Positions 24,501-32,890 of a stretch of 64,000 nucleotides of DNA are shown piece by piece. Position numbers and translations under genes: made by a program. The notes below the pieces were generated by a model. The model saw only the letters and a list, made by a program, of their open reading frames with translations. It was not told where the DNA came from and did no database searches. Origin of the DNA: Methylobacterium sp. Leaf117. GTDB taxonomy: Bacteria > Pseudomonadota > Alphaproteobacteria > Rhizobiales > Beijerinckiaceae. The number at the start of each line of letters is the position of its first letter. Position 1 is the stretch's first letter. The stretch lies in assembly GCF_001422985.1 (NCBI RefSeq), contig NZ_LMNL01000001.1, positions 691,151-755,150 of the forward strand. The letters are read 5' to 3'.

Positions 24501-26003
24501 CGTGCCGCGGAAGGTCAATCCGGCCCGCGATCCGATGGCCCGGCGCAGGGCCGGATCGGCGAGGCGCAGGCCGTCGACCTTGGCGTCGGCGGAAAGCGCG
24601 AAGCGCGCGGCCGCCGGGTCGGTGCCGGCCGGCACCATCGACAGAGCGGCGTCGATCCGCTCCAGGGCCGAGCCGCCGGCGCGCAGGCCCGCGGCCTTGA
24701 GGGTGCCGTTGACGATGGGACGCGCGATCGGTCCCTTCAAGCTGCCGTCGAACACCAGGGTGTCGAGTTCGGCATCCGCCGCCTTGGTGACGCCGCCCTC
24801 GGTGGGCACGGCGCGGGCGGAGACGAGGAAGTCGGCGACCCGATCGGCGGTCAGGGTACCCCGGGCCTCGAGGCGTGCCGTGCGCGAGGTGAGTTCCAGG
24901 CGGTCGATACCGAAGGCGCCGCTGTCGGAAAAGCGCAGGCCACCGTCGAGCTTGGTCGTGCCGGAGAAGATCGCCGCGGCCGGGCCGGGCAGCAGCCCCT
25001 CGATCCGCGAGGCGAGGTCGAGGGCGAGCCGCCGCTCCGCACCGATGCGGGAGATGCGGGCGGTGCCCCGGGCGCCGAGATCGGGGCCGGCATCGAAGTC
25101 GAGGCGGGCATTCCAGGCGTCGAGGCTGCCGCGCCCGTCGAGGTCGAGATTGATCGCCGGCGTCCCCGGCAGGTTGGCGGCCTTGGACAGGAGCCCGCCG
25201 GCGGGCTCCACCAGGGTGGTCTTCAACTCCAGAATCTCGCCCTTCGGCACGAACAGCAACCGGGCGCCGAACCGGCCCTCGGCGTCGAGGCGGCGCACGG
25301 AGACGTCGAGGTCGAGGCCCTCGGACGGGGCACCGAGCTTGGCCCGGCCCTCGGCGGTGAGGCGGGCCGGCTGCCCGGCCAGGGCCTCGCCCAGGATCAG
25401 TTCGGCGAGCTTGAACGTCTTGATCTCGACCTTGACCGGCAGGTCGGGCAGCAGCGACCCGTCGGGCTCGGGCGTCGCCGAGACCGGAGCGGGAAGGGGG
25501 CGGCGCAGCACTTCGAGGCGCCCGACTTCCAGGCTCTCCACCTCCAGGCGCCCCGACAGCAGCGCCAGGCGGCGCCAGACCAGGCGCGCCCGGTCGAGCT
25601 TCAGCCAGACGCCGTTGGCGTCGCTGATCGCCACGTCGCGGATGGTGGCGTCCGACGACAGGGCACCGTCCACCGCCCCGATGGCGACCCGCGACCCCGG
25701 CGTCGACAGGGCCTTCGACAGCAGGCCGCCCAGCACGGTCTTCTCGCCATCATCGGCACGGGTGAGGGTGGCGGGCGTCGCGGCGAAGACGGACAGGCAC
25801 AGGGTGGCGGCGAGGAGGCGCGCTTTCCCGCCCCTCCTTGCGAGGGAGGGTGACGCGCGGAGCGGGTCGGGAGAGGGGAGCGACGTGTCCGGACAGGGCG
25901 CCCCCTCTCCCGCCTGCTCCGCAGGCACCCTCGCCTGCAGAGGGGAGAGGGTCGCTATCCGCGCGATCGAGATCCCCGCATGGGAACGCTTCCGAAATCC
26001 CAT
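21516..26003 (-). CDS. tamB: Translocation and assembly module subunit TamB
   Basis: 1495 residues if started at 26003, where the tamA stop and this ATG share a base (TGATG). The long mid-section of repeating beta-strands and the C-terminal DUF490 domain (ending VGVGAEWEY) are those of TamB, the inner-membrane-anchored, periplasm-spanning partner of TamA in outer-membrane protein assembly and lipid transport. The N-terminal membrane anchor is LLAATLCLSVFAATPATL at about 63-80. Residues about 18-60 come from a palindromic intergenic-type repeat, so the translation start is uncertain; a GTG at 25928 is the other option. Confidence 0.9.
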   Translation of the reverse strand: MGFRKRSHAGISIARIATLSPLQARVPAEQAGEGAPCPDTSLPSPDPLRASPSLARRGGKARLLAATLCLSVFAATPATLTRADDGEKTVLGGLLSKALSTPGSRVAIGAVDGALSSDATIRDVAISDANGVWLKLDRARLVWRRLALLSGRLEVESLEVGRLEVLRRPLPAPVSATPEPDGSLLPDLPVKVEIKTFKLAELILGEALAGQPARLTAEGRAKLGAPSEGLDLDVSVRRLDAEGRFGARLLFVPKGEILELKTTLVEPAGGLLSKAANLPGTPAINLDLDGRGSLDAWNARLDFDAGPDLGARGTARISRIGAERRLALDLASRIEGLLPGPAAAIFSGTTKLDGGLRFSDSGAFGIDRLELTSRTARLEARGTLTADRVADFLVSARAVPTEGGVTKAADAELDTLVFDGSLKGPIARPIVNGTLKAAGLRAGGSALERIDAALSMVPAGTDPAAARFALSADAKVDGLRLADPALRRAIGSRAGLTFRGTLQPDGVVDVAAFTLDGPTARATYAGKVGQNTLTGTLDAALSDLAAFSEVAGRPLSGTLTARAALSGDPARKAVNADVDLRTSGLVLSLPALDRTLGPSPRFSGRLSQVYDGYAFDNARFEGAEIVGRLEGRATARLADAKLVVDLKDLSTLDPKLAGRALLDGRLTGTLEKPDLKATLTTDDARALGRPLRDLRVETALTDVTGALEGTLRVSGEVGGKALRGDAHVARPSPDAWILDRLAFGLGSVALDGHAALDARTLLTEGALALKAGNLDDLAPLALTPMGGNVEAAITLSRAGGRQDAAILTNGASLRFGAFGLSRLDADLKGRDLLGRPVVDGRVNADRILASGQSLDTVRLVAVGSPSASDITLTAKARGFDLDGAARLVPGERTRIELARFSAARGGDRFALAGPASVTLDAGSAVIDNLVVAAGSGRLSLSGRVGQALDLKLGIRSLPLALARIASPNLALTGTLDGEADLRGSASRPEGRYALTVARLVTPETRKAGLPPIDARASGTVSDGRAGIDGRVSAGRGAEMTVTGSLPVAPGEALAVKLRGTLDAALANSFLSVGGQRVAGRIALDAGVAGTLAAPRAEGSATLTGGSFTDPLQGIRLTNIEGRVTGRGDTLVVERLTALTRNGGSLRGDGKVALDPAAGFPGSIRVMAERAELVSSPLMTAVASLNLALTGPLARTPKVAGRIDLVSVDVSVPDRLPATVQPLPEIRRVNTPPDVRARLAARADRRAKIAALGRKGKAAAPFDATLDVAVNAPNRIFVRGRGIDAELGGSLRLTGSSRDPVATGDFEMRRGRLSVVGQRLDFTRGRLVFGGEIATPDLDFVAETKAAEVTARIAVTGPANQPSFLLTSDPSLPQDEVLSRLLFKKASGGLSPFQALQLAQAVAQFSGGAGGVDVFEQARKGLGLDSLDVSTGASGGPALGASRYLSDRLSVGVKAGAKPADTAATVDYDVTRRIKIQGEAGSDGRTAVGVGAEWEY
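25841..25945. repeat. Palindromic repeat within the tamB 5' coding end
   Basis: CCCCCTCTCC and GGGGAGAGGG arms around GCCTGC-TCC-GCAGGC make a compound hairpin of the kind otherwise found between genes in this window (32.6, 61.9 and 62.15 kb). Here it is read through as codons 18-60 of tamB. Confidence 0.65.
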
Positions 26004-28000
26004 CAAAAGGACTGTCCCAGGCTGATGTACAGGGCCACGGGGCGCTCGCGGTTGCCCTTGATGCGGTCCATCGGAAAGGCGACGTCGACCCGGATCGGGC
26101 CGATGCCGGTGTAGTAGCGCAGGCCCAGGCCGACCGCGTAGCGGATGCGCTCGTCGAAGTCGGGGACGCTGCCGGCGAAGGCCGTGCCGGCGTCGATGAA
26201 CGGCACCACCCCGATCGTGTCGGTGACCTTGATGCGCGCCTCCACCGAGGCTTCGAGCAGGCTGCGGCCGCCGATCGGCAGGTTGAAGGGTCCGCGCGGC
26301 CCGAGCGTCCGGTAGGGGAAGCCGCGCACCGAGCCGCCGCCGCCGGCGAAGAAGCGGATATTGGCCGGGATATCCTCGAGGCTGGCCCCCGAGATCGAGC
26401 CGAAGCCGATGCGGCCGGCCAGGATGTAGCGGGCCTCGTCGTCGAAGGCGTAGTAGGTCGAGCCCTGCGCCTTGGCGACGAAGATCGACGGGTCGGAGCC
26501 GAGGATGCCCGCATAGGGCGTCGCCGAGGCGGTCAGGCGCACGCCCTCGGTCGGATCGAGCAGGTTGTCGGTGGAATCGTAGGACACCGAGACCGGCACG
26601 CCGATGAGGCGGTAATCGACCTTGCCGAGGGCATCCTGCGAGCGCCCCGCCTGTCCGTCGAGGCCGACCTGGGCGAAGAAGGTGTCGGAGAAGCGGTGGC
26701 GCAGGGCCACCGTGCCGCCGGCCGCATCGCTGACGTAGGATTGCTGCGCCTCGCGGCCCGCGAAGACGTTGGCGATGAAATCGTTGCGGGTGCCCCACAG
26801 GGCCGGCTTGACGAAGGTGGCCGAGAGCCGCCCGCCGAGGCCGTTCGAATCGATACCGGCGGCCTTGCGCTGCTTGGCGTAGAGATCGTTGCCAAGATAG
26901 TAGATGTCGGCATCGACCCGGAAGGTCTCGCCGCCGCCGAACAGGTTGCGGTTGGCGTAATAGGCCCGGATGCCCGGTCCATCGACGGTGGAGTAGCGGG
27001 CCGCGACGCCGATCAGGTTCTTCTCGCGTTCCGTGACGTCGACGAAGATCGGCAGGTTGCCGGAGGGGTCGAGGGTCTCGCCCTCGCGCACCCGGATCGA
27101 GCCGAGGCCCTCGACCTTGGCGACCGAGCGGCGAATGTCGGAAACCGCCTTGGGCGAGTAGGGATCGCCCGGCTCGGCGTAGATGAACGAGCGCACCACC
27201 GCCGGATCGATGTCCTTGGTGCCGCGCACCGCGACCTCGCCGAGGCCGGCGATCGGACCCGGATCGATGGTGTAGGTCACGTCCATGACGTGGGCGGCGT
27301 CGTCCACGACGGGATCGCGCGCGGCCGCCTTGGCGAAGGGATGGCCCAGCGCCCGGAAGCGGTCGACGATCTTCGCCTCGCGGGCCAGCACGGTGGCCGA
27401 GCGGGCCGGCACGTCGGCGCCGACACGGGTGAAGCGCTCCGGCAGGATCTCCTCGGGGAACGGGTTGCCCCGGAGGTCGCGGGCCGCGATCGAGCGCAGG
27501 GTGTAGAGCGGGCCGGGATCGACCACGATCTTGACCGGCACCAGGGCGCGGGCGCGCGACGCCTCCGCCGCGCGGGCGGCCGGGACGACGCTCGGCTCGC
27601 CGGCCAGCACCACGCCGTCGATGCGGATCGTCACCGTGCCCTGGCAATAGCCGTAGCCGGACAGCACGTCGGAGAGGCGGCGCTGGTCGGCCTCCGCCCG
27701 GCGGACCAAGCCCTCGCCGTCCGGCGGCGCTTCCTGGCGCAGGCGATAGAGGGTCGAGGTGTCCTGCAGCGCCCGCAGGACGTCGTTATCGTCGATGCCG
27801 GAGATCTTCACCGTGTAGGGCAGGGCCGCGGCGCTCGGCGCCGGCGGCTCCTCCTCGGAGCCGAACAGCCCGAACAGGTCGAAGGCCGCCGCCGGCACGG
27901 CAGCGCCGCCCGCACCGGCGAGACCGGCGGCCAGAGGCCAGGCGGCGCGCGCCAGCCTCAGCAGCGTCACGTGTCGAACCCGCCCCCGAATCCGCGTCAC
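26003..28000 (-). CDS. tamA: Outer-membrane assembly protein TamA (Omp85 family)
   Basis: 665 residues from a GTG at 28000, which gives a basic n-region and a clean signal peptide ending PAAAFD; GTG at 27970 or an ATG at 28068 are alternatives. After the signal come POTRA repeats (YTVKISGIDD, TLYRLRQEAP, then GLGEVAVRGTKDID) and an Omp85-type barrel with FFAGGGGSVRGFPYRTLGP, the conserved region of the barrel loop. The chain ends in Phe (ISLGQSF), the outer-membrane insertion signal. It works with TamB, encoded immediately downstream in the same operon, in autotransporter and outer-membrane protein assembly. Confidence 0.9.
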   Translation of the reverse strand: MTRIRGRVRHVTLLRLARAAWPLAAGLAGAGGAAVPAAAFDLFGLFGSEEEPPAPSAAALPYTVKISGIDDNDVLRALQDTSTLYRLRQEAPPDGEGLVRRAEADQRRLSDVLSGYGYCQGTVTIRIDGVVLAGEPSVVPAARAAEASRARALVPVKIVVDPGPLYTLRSIAARDLRGNPFPEEILPERFTRVGADVPARSATVLAREAKIVDRFRALGHPFAKAAARDPVVDDAAHVMDVTYTIDPGPIAGLGEVAVRGTKDIDPAVVRSFIYAEPGDPYSPKAVSDIRRSVAKVEGLGSIRVREGETLDPSGNLPIFVDVTEREKNLIGVAARYSTVDGPGIRAYYANRNLFGGGETFRVDADIYYLGNDLYAKQRKAAGIDSNGLGGRLSATFVKPALWGTRNDFIANVFAGREAQQSYVSDAAGGTVALRHRFSDTFFAQVGLDGQAGRSQDALGKVDYRLIGVPVSVSYDSTDNLLDPTEGVRLTASATPYAGILGSDPSIFVAKAQGSTYYAFDDEARYILAGRIGFGSISGASLEDIPANIRFFAGGGGSVRGFPYRTLGPRGPFNLPIGGRSLLEASVEARIKVTDTIGVVPFIDAGTAFAGSVPDFDERIRYAVGLGLRYYTGIGPIRVDVAFPMDRIKGNRERPVALYISLGQSF

Positions 28001-28640
28001 GAATGGCTGTTCCCGACCGGGCCCGGCATCAGGCCCCGCTTTGAGCCCCGCGTCGGTCCCCGGATGCATCGTCGCTGACTCACGGACCCCGTCATTCCAC
28101 CTCCGCCCCGACCGCACGGACCCAGGATCGGGCGCCGCCCTCTCCAAGCCGTTAAGGCCATGGCGGCCTTCGAAAGCCCGTTCGGGCCAGATCGTGAAGG
28201 CCGTCAACCTATCGATGCGGCGGCGTGGCAGCAACCGCGTCACCCCCCACCTCGCCCGGACGTGATGCCGCCGTCCCCGTCCTCCACCGGTTCGCAAACC
28301 CGGTCTGGCGAATCCCGTTCAGCAAGGCGCGATCGCGTAAGCCCCTGTGGCGGGATGCGCTTTCGTCGATCGGCGAGGGAACCCGATTCACGCCAGCGCC
28401 TTGTCCTCCCGTCGCAGGCTTCCGAATTTTGACCCCATCGCTCCATGGCCGGTTCCCACCGGGTAGCACATTCGTCATTGCGTCGAGCCTGCCCGCCAGG
28501 CCCGTCCACGGATGCCGCTGCGATCGCAATTCCATTCGAAGACCCTGCGCCTCGGGTGCCCGTGCGAGATCGCGCGGGTGCCGGGCAGCCGATGGCAGGC
28601 AAGATCACGCTCCACCCCAAAACGCTTCAGGAGGATTCCC
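28001..28640. other. Divergent intergenic region, tamA and cspA leaders
   Basis: 640 bases with no supported gene; ORFs across it lack coding bias. The left part serves tamA (minus) and the right part is the leader of cspA (plus). Cold-shock genes usually have long structured 5' leaders, and this would allow one of 100-300 bases. I see no clear boxes. Confidence 0.45.
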
Positions 28641-28850
28641 ATGAGCACGGGCACCGTGAAATGGTTCAACGAGACCAAGGGCTACGGCTTCATCCAGCCG
28701 GATGATGGCGGCAAGGACGTGTTCGTCCACATCTCGGCCGTGGAGCGCGCCGGCATGCGCAACCTCATCGAGGGACAGAAGGTGTCCTACGAGATCGAGA
28801 GCGACCGCCGCACCGGCAAGCAGTCGGCCGGCAATCTCCAGGCGGCGTGA
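28641..28850 (+). CDS. cspA: Cold-shock protein (CspA family)
   Basis: 69 residues from the ATG at 28641 with a strong CAGGAGGA ribosome-binding site. The cold-shock domain is complete: [20 protein letters not shown] contains RNP1 (KGYGFI), and [10 protein letters not shown] is RNP2. It binds single-stranded RNA and DNA and acts as an RNA chaperone in the cytosol. Several copies are normal in this group, so the symbol is by family. The stop codon lies inside the first of three tandem hairpin repeats. Confidence 0.95.
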   Translation: MSTGTVKWFNETKGYGFIQPDDGGKDVFVHISAVERAGMRNLIEGQKVSYEIESDRRTGKQSAGNLQAA

Positions 28851-28919
28851 GCCGCATCGACCGACTTGCGGCGTGAGCCGCATCGTTCAACTTGCGGCGT
28901 GAGCCGCATCGGTTGAATT
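28842..28919. repeat. Three tandem 26-bp hairpin repeats over the cspA stop codon
   Basis: Units at 28842-28867, 28868-28893 and 28894-28919 each start GCGGCGTGAGCCGCATCG, a GCGGC-GTGA-GCCGC stem-loop, and differ only in the last eight bases. The first unit holds the cspA stop (TGA at 28848-28850), so the 3' end of the mRNA carries three equal hairpins. Confidence 0.85.
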
Positions 28920-28966
28920 TCGGCGCTGCGATGCCGAACTACTGAGGCATCGTTTCAACAAGCTGT

Positions 28967-28996
28967 CAGAAGCCGCTCGCCCATGGGCGGCTTCTG
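28967..28996 (+). terminator. Probable terminator of cspA
   Basis: A perfect 10-bp stem CAGAAGCCGC/GCGGCTTCTG (28967-28976 with 28987-28996) closes a 10-base loop and is followed by TTGATT. It is the first terminator-like structure after the hairpin array. Confidence 0.65.
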
Positions 28997-29127
28997 TTGA
29001 TTCCCGCCAGTCCCTCAGGCATGGGGCTGCTGCGATTTGAACCACCCGAAACGATCATTCCCCCACGGCCCCATGCCGCGCGTGCACCACGCCGGATGCG
29101 GGCGACTCACCACATGAGAAAGGTCAG

Positions 29128-29502
29128 ATGGGCGCCTTCGACTATCGGAATTTCGACGACCGCCGTAAGAACTCCCTCAGCGCCAAGCAGATGCTGCTGG
29201 AAAAATTCAAGGCCCGCCCGCCGGCCGACGATCCGGAGATGATCGCCAAGGCCCAGGCCCGCGCCGAGGTGGCTCGCGCCCGCGAGGAGCGCGCCCGGGA
29301 GCGGGAAGCCGCCCGGATCGCTGCCGAGAAGGCCGCAGCCGAGGCCAAGCGCGCGCGCGAGGAGGCGGAACTCGCCGCCCAGATCGCCCGCGAGGAGGCC
29401 GAGGCTCTGGCCGCCGCCGAGCGCAAGGCGGCGGAACTGGCCGAGAAGAAAGCGGCCCGCGATGCCCGCTACGCGGCCCGCAAGGCCAAAGCCCGCCGCT
29501 GA
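29128..29502 (+). CDS. DUF6481-family coiled-coil protein
   Basis: 124 residues. The N-terminal GAFDYRNFDDRRKNSLSAKQ is the family signature; from about residue 35 to the end it is one continuous Ala/Glu/Arg/Lys coiled coil (AREERAREREAARIAAEKAA and similar). No signal or membrane segment. Function of the family is unknown; a structural or RNA-associated role is possible given its place after cspA, but this is only context. A perfect palindrome terminator follows. Confidence 0.85.
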   Translation: MGAFDYRNFDDRRKNSLSAKQMLLEKFKARPPADDPEMIAKAQARAEVARAREERAREREAARIAAEKAAAEAKRAREEAELAAQIAREEAEALAAAERKAAELAEKKAARDARYAARKAKARR

Positions 29503-29563
29503 CATCCGGCAATCGGCCGACATTTGGTTCCGGGCCGGCACGCCGCTCCGGGCCGACATCACC

Positions 29564-29615
29564 CCGAAACGACAGAAGGGCCGGCGATCCCTCGCCGGCC
29601 CTTCTGTCGTTTCGG
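29564..29615. terminator. Bidirectional terminator, perfect 24-bp stem
   Basis: 29564-29587 and 29592-29615 are exact reverse complements with a TCCC loop. It lies between two convergent genes (ends at 29502 and 29652), so it probably stops both transcripts. Confidence 0.85.
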
Positions 29616-29651
29616 CACCGCCCGGCAGCGGGCGATGCGAACCGGTCGCGA

Positions 29652-29939
29652 TCAGGCGTCCTTGTGATCTTCGGTCTCGCGGTCCTCGGTCTCCGAATCC
29701 GCAACCTCCGATTCTTCGACCTCCTGGCCCTCGTTGCCCTCGGTCTGCGGCTCGGCCTGCTCGCTGGTCTCTTCCTCGGGGCGCGGACCGGCCTTGAAGG
29801 TCCGGCGCGGCGCGTTTCCGCGCTTCATCTGGATCGGCTTCTCGATCGCACCCAGCCGCTCGGACAGCTGCTTGGCGCGCTCGTTGAAGTCATTGGTCGA
29901 GCGCGATTGCGACGCACCGCTCTTGAACGCGTTAGCCAC
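29652..29939 (-). CDS. Hypothetical protein with acidic tail
   Basis: 95 residues. Residues 1-55 (FNERAKQLSERLGAIEKPIQM, then RGNAPRRTF) are basic and helical; the rest is strongly acidic (EGQEVEESEVADSETEDRET), with small ETED repeats. Cytosolic and probably partly disordered. Not recognised. Convergent with the DUF6481 gene. Confidence 0.65.
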   Translation of the reverse strand: MANAFKSGASQSRSTNDFNERAKQLSERLGAIEKPIQMKRGNAPRRTFKAGPRPEEETSEQAEPQTEGNEGQEVEESEVADSETEDRETEDHKDA

Positions 29940-30082
29940 TTGGGCCTCATGGAGTTGCCCAGGACACGGGGTCGTGCGGGGTTGGGTTCTTCTAGCACGC
30001 CCGCGTCGACACGTCGGCCTTTATCTTCGCGTGTCCAGGTTGAGACCAAGACCGGCGGAAGAAGGCCATCACAAGAGGGCCG

Positions 30083-32221
30083 TCAGAACCGGGCGGTCAG
30101 GAACAGCCTGACGTTGCGGCCCGGCAGCAGGATCTCGTCCTTCTTGAACGAGGCCGAGTTGCGGATGCGATCGTCGAGCAGGTTGCGGCCCTGGAGGCCG
30201 AGGGTCACCTCGCTCATGCCGTAGAGGCGCGGATCGAGGGGCTTGGTGTAGCTGACTTCCGCCCGCAGGTCGTCGTAGCCCGGCGTGACGGTCTCGATCG
30301 GGGCGATCTCGGTATGGGCGAAGGCATGGAGCAGGTTCACCCGGGCGAACCAGCCGTCGGCCCGCACGAACAGTCCGCCGCCGAGGCGGTGGGGCGGGAT
30401 GCGCGGCACGAAGGTGCCGTCGTCGAACTGGGCACGCACGAAATCATACTGCGCGTCGAGGCCGGCAAAACCGTTGCCCACCCGGATCAGGTCGAGCTGC
30501 GCGCCGATCTCGGCGCCGTAGAAGGTGGCGTTGCGCTGAGAGTAGACGATCTGCTGCAATTCGTCGTCGCTGCCGCACGAGGCGAAATCGTCGCCGCAGC
30601 GAGTGCCGGTATCGCGCTTGTAGATGAACCCGGTGTAGCGGGTGAAGTAGCCGGTCGCGTCGAGGCGCAGCGGCCCCTCGGCCCGGCGGATGCTGGCTTC
30701 CACCGTGCGGGCCAGCTCCTTCTTCAGAGTCGAGCTGCCGATCTCGAAGGTCTCGGTCGCGTCGTGCGCGCCGCGCGAATAGAGTTCGTAAGCGGTCGGC
30801 GCCCGCTCGACGAACGAGCCGTTGACGCTCGCCACGAAGCCGTAAGGCAGGTCCTGCAGGACGCCGAAGCTGGCGCTCTTCGGGGCGAACTTGCGGCGGC
30901 GCCCGAAGGCCAGGGGCTCTTCGCCCTCCACCGGCAGGTAGTCGCCGGGGAACGCCGTGGCGGTGCCGGTGGCGCGGTCGCCCTCGATGCGGCCGGCTGC
31001 CTGGAAGCGCAGGCCGCCGCCCACCGCCAGTTCCTCGAACAGGTAGACGGCATTGCTGCGGGAATCGGTCGGGGCCAGCAACCCGCCGGCCTCGCCGGCC
31101 GTCCCGAGGGTGCGCCGGCCGGCCTGAAGACCGAGGGCGCCCGTGAGTGTACCGAACGGCAGGGCGACGGGCACGTGCTGGAGCTCGACCCGCCCCTCCG
31201 CCTCGCGGTTCTTGAAGGTGGCCTGGATGCCGTCGACCCCGTTCTCGCCGATGCCGATCTCGTCATGGCGATAGATCGACCCGCCGAGCCAGAAGCGCAC
31301 GGCCGCGATCGGTCCCTCGACGGGGCGGTACTCGCCCCGGGCCAGCAGGCGGTCCTGACGCGGATCGAGGCGCGTGCGGCTCTCGACGGCGTCGCCGCCG
31401 GGGATCTGATAGACCGCGTCGTAATGGCTGTAGGACAGGCCGACGAAGCCGCGCTCGCCGATGAACGACATGCCGACTGCGCCGCCCTGGCTCTCGTTGG
31501 CCGAGTTGCGCTGGATGCCGCCCGGAATGGCGTAGCTGTCGGCGGCGGTGCGGAAGCCGTCGGCATGGACCGCGACGTTGCCCGATCCGCCATCCACCGT
31601 CACGGCGGCGAGGCGGCCATTGTCCACCGAGGAGTAGCCGGTGGTGGCCGAGCCCGACACGCCGTTGGCCGGAATGTAGGTCGGCACCCGGTTGTTCTCG
31701 GCGCTGACCACGCCGCCGATCGCCTGCGAGCCGAAGCGCAGGGAGGCCGGCCCGCGGATCACCTCGATGCGGTTGGCCACCAGCGGGTTGATCGGGACGC
31801 CGTGATCCTCGCCGAGTTCGGAGACGTCCTGGATGCCGACGCCGTTCTCCTGGATACGGACCCGGTTGTTGTCGAGGCCGCGGATGATCGGGCGGTTGGC
31901 CGCGCCGGGCGCGTAGCTCGTGCCCGAGATGCCGGGCCGGTCGAACAGGGCGTCGCCCAGGGTGCGCGGCTGGTCGCGGGCGATCTGCTCGGCCGTCACG
32001 ACCGTCACCGGCGAGAAAGTGTTGGTGACGACGGGCAGCACGCCGATGGGCGGCCCGGAGATGGGACCCGTCACGGGACGGGTCACGATCGGGCTCGGCG
32101 AGGTGACGCTGAGTTCTTCCAGGGTCGCCTGCGCCTGCTGCGCGCCGGCCGGCTGAACCGTCATCCCGGCTCCCGCCAGCATCGCGCCGGCCAGAACTGT
32201 CCTTGATCGCTGAACGCGCAT
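30083..32221 (-). CDS. TonB-dependent outer-membrane receptor, ZnuD-like
   Basis: 712 residues. Signal peptide ending QPAGAQQ, a TonB-box-like EELSV, a plug domain (AEQIARDQPRTLGDALFDRPGI, IRGLDNNRVRI, IEVIRGPASLRFGS) and a 22-strand barrel ending in Phe. The plug sequence PGISGTSYAPGAANRPIIRG and the Cys pair CGDDFASCG in an outer loop resemble ZnuD-type zinc receptors rather than siderophore receptors. It would take up a metal or metal complex using TonB energy. Overlapping AT-rich dyads just upstream suggest repression by a Fur-family metalloregulator such as Zur. No TonB or ABC genes are adjacent. The metal is inferred. Confidence 0.85.
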   Translation of the reverse strand: MRVQRSRTVLAGAMLAGAGMTVQPAGAQQAQATLEELSVTSPSPIVTRPVTGPISGPPIGVLPVVTNTFSPVTVVTAEQIARDQPRTLGDALFDRPGISGTSYAPGAANRPIIRGLDNNRVRIQENGVGIQDVSELGEDHGVPINPLVANRIEVIRGPASLRFGSQAIGGVVSAENNRVPTYIPANGVSGSATTGYSSVDNGRLAAVTVDGGSGNVAVHADGFRTAADSYAIPGGIQRNSANESQGGAVGMSFIGERGFVGLSYSHYDAVYQIPGGDAVESRTRLDPRQDRLLARGEYRPVEGPIAAVRFWLGGSIYRHDEIGIGENGVDGIQATFKNREAEGRVELQHVPVALPFGTLTGALGLQAGRRTLGTAGEAGGLLAPTDSRSNAVYLFEELAVGGGLRFQAAGRIEGDRATGTATAFPGDYLPVEGEEPLAFGRRRKFAPKSASFGVLQDLPYGFVASVNGSFVERAPTAYELYSRGAHDATETFEIGSSTLKKELARTVEASIRRAEGPLRLDATGYFTRYTGFIYKRDTGTRCGDDFASCGSDDELQQIVYSQRNATFYGAEIGAQLDLIRVGNGFAGLDAQYDFVRAQFDDGTFVPRIPPHRLGGGLFVRADGWFARVNLLHAFAHTEIAPIETVTPGYDDLRAEVSYTKPLDPRLYGMSEVTLGLQGRNLLDDRIRNSASFKKDEILLPGRNVRLFLTARF

Positions 32222-32235
32222 CTCGCCTCACACAC

Positions 32236-32277
32236 AAACGTTATAATGTTTCGTGGCCGAAGTGTAATAGTATTACA
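32236..32277 (-). promoter_or_regulatory. Two AT-rich dyads, candidate Zur-type operators
   Basis: TGTAATAGTATTACA at 32263-32277 is a perfect 7-1-7 palindrome, and 32236-32251 is a near-perfect AAACRTTATAAYGTTT dyad. Both stand within 60 bases of the receptor start in an otherwise GC-rich sequence. TTATAA and TATTAC half-sites resemble Zur/Fur-family boxes. Binding by Zur is inference. Confidence 0.55.
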
Positions 32278-32890
32278 ATCGCGATGTCGCAGCCCGCCGC
32301 GCTTGGCCGCCCGGTGTGGCACGGACGCATCACTGTGACGCATCGGTCTCTCGCGTCACCGACGTCGTCCCCCCGATCGCCGCGGCCGGTTTGGTGTGCC
32401 GTGCCCGTTTCCCGTTCGGATGACCCGATCGACACGGTTCTGACGAGGCGACCGTCGATCAGGACAGTGGGATGGTGGTCATTCCAGGTGAGTTCGCGGT
32501 GCACCGGCTCCCCTTCTATGGGAAGGCTATTCTTGGAAGGCTACCGGAATGGCAACTCCGCGTCTTCAAGATCTCGACGCGTCCCTCTCCCCCCTGTGGG
32601 GAGAGGTTAGGAGTGGGGGTGGCTCCGCTGGCCTCGCCGGCTGTAAGGTCACCCATCCACCTCCTCCCCATAAGCTCGACGGATCTCAGGCTTGCCCCCA
32701 ATCCACCGGGGAGGAGACCCCGCAGACATCCCAGCCCTTTTCGCCTGCACCCGCATCCGTGGCGTTCACGCGGAACCGGTAACGGCCCGATCACAGTCGG
32801 CTTCCTGCCGTATCGTGGCGATCGAGGGCCGTCCGCGAGCGCGGCCGATCTGCCCACTGCCTTCCTGACCACCCCCCGGGAGCCCGCGCG
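32278..32890. other. Intergenic region between receptor and GNAT genes
   Basis: 613 bases without a convincing gene; short ORFs here have poor codon bias. It contains one copy of a dispersed palindromic repeat (32579-32725). The left end carries the receptor promoter. Confidence 0.5.
32579..32725. repeat. Dispersed palindromic repeat, copy A
   Basis: Begins ACGCGTCCCTCTCCCCCC, with CCTCTCCCC/GGGGAGAGG forming a hairpin, then a GAGTGGGGGTGGCTCCGC block. About the first 60 bases are nearly identical to 61859-61918 in the same orientation; similarity fades afterwards and copy B has about a dozen extra bases. Confidence 0.8.
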
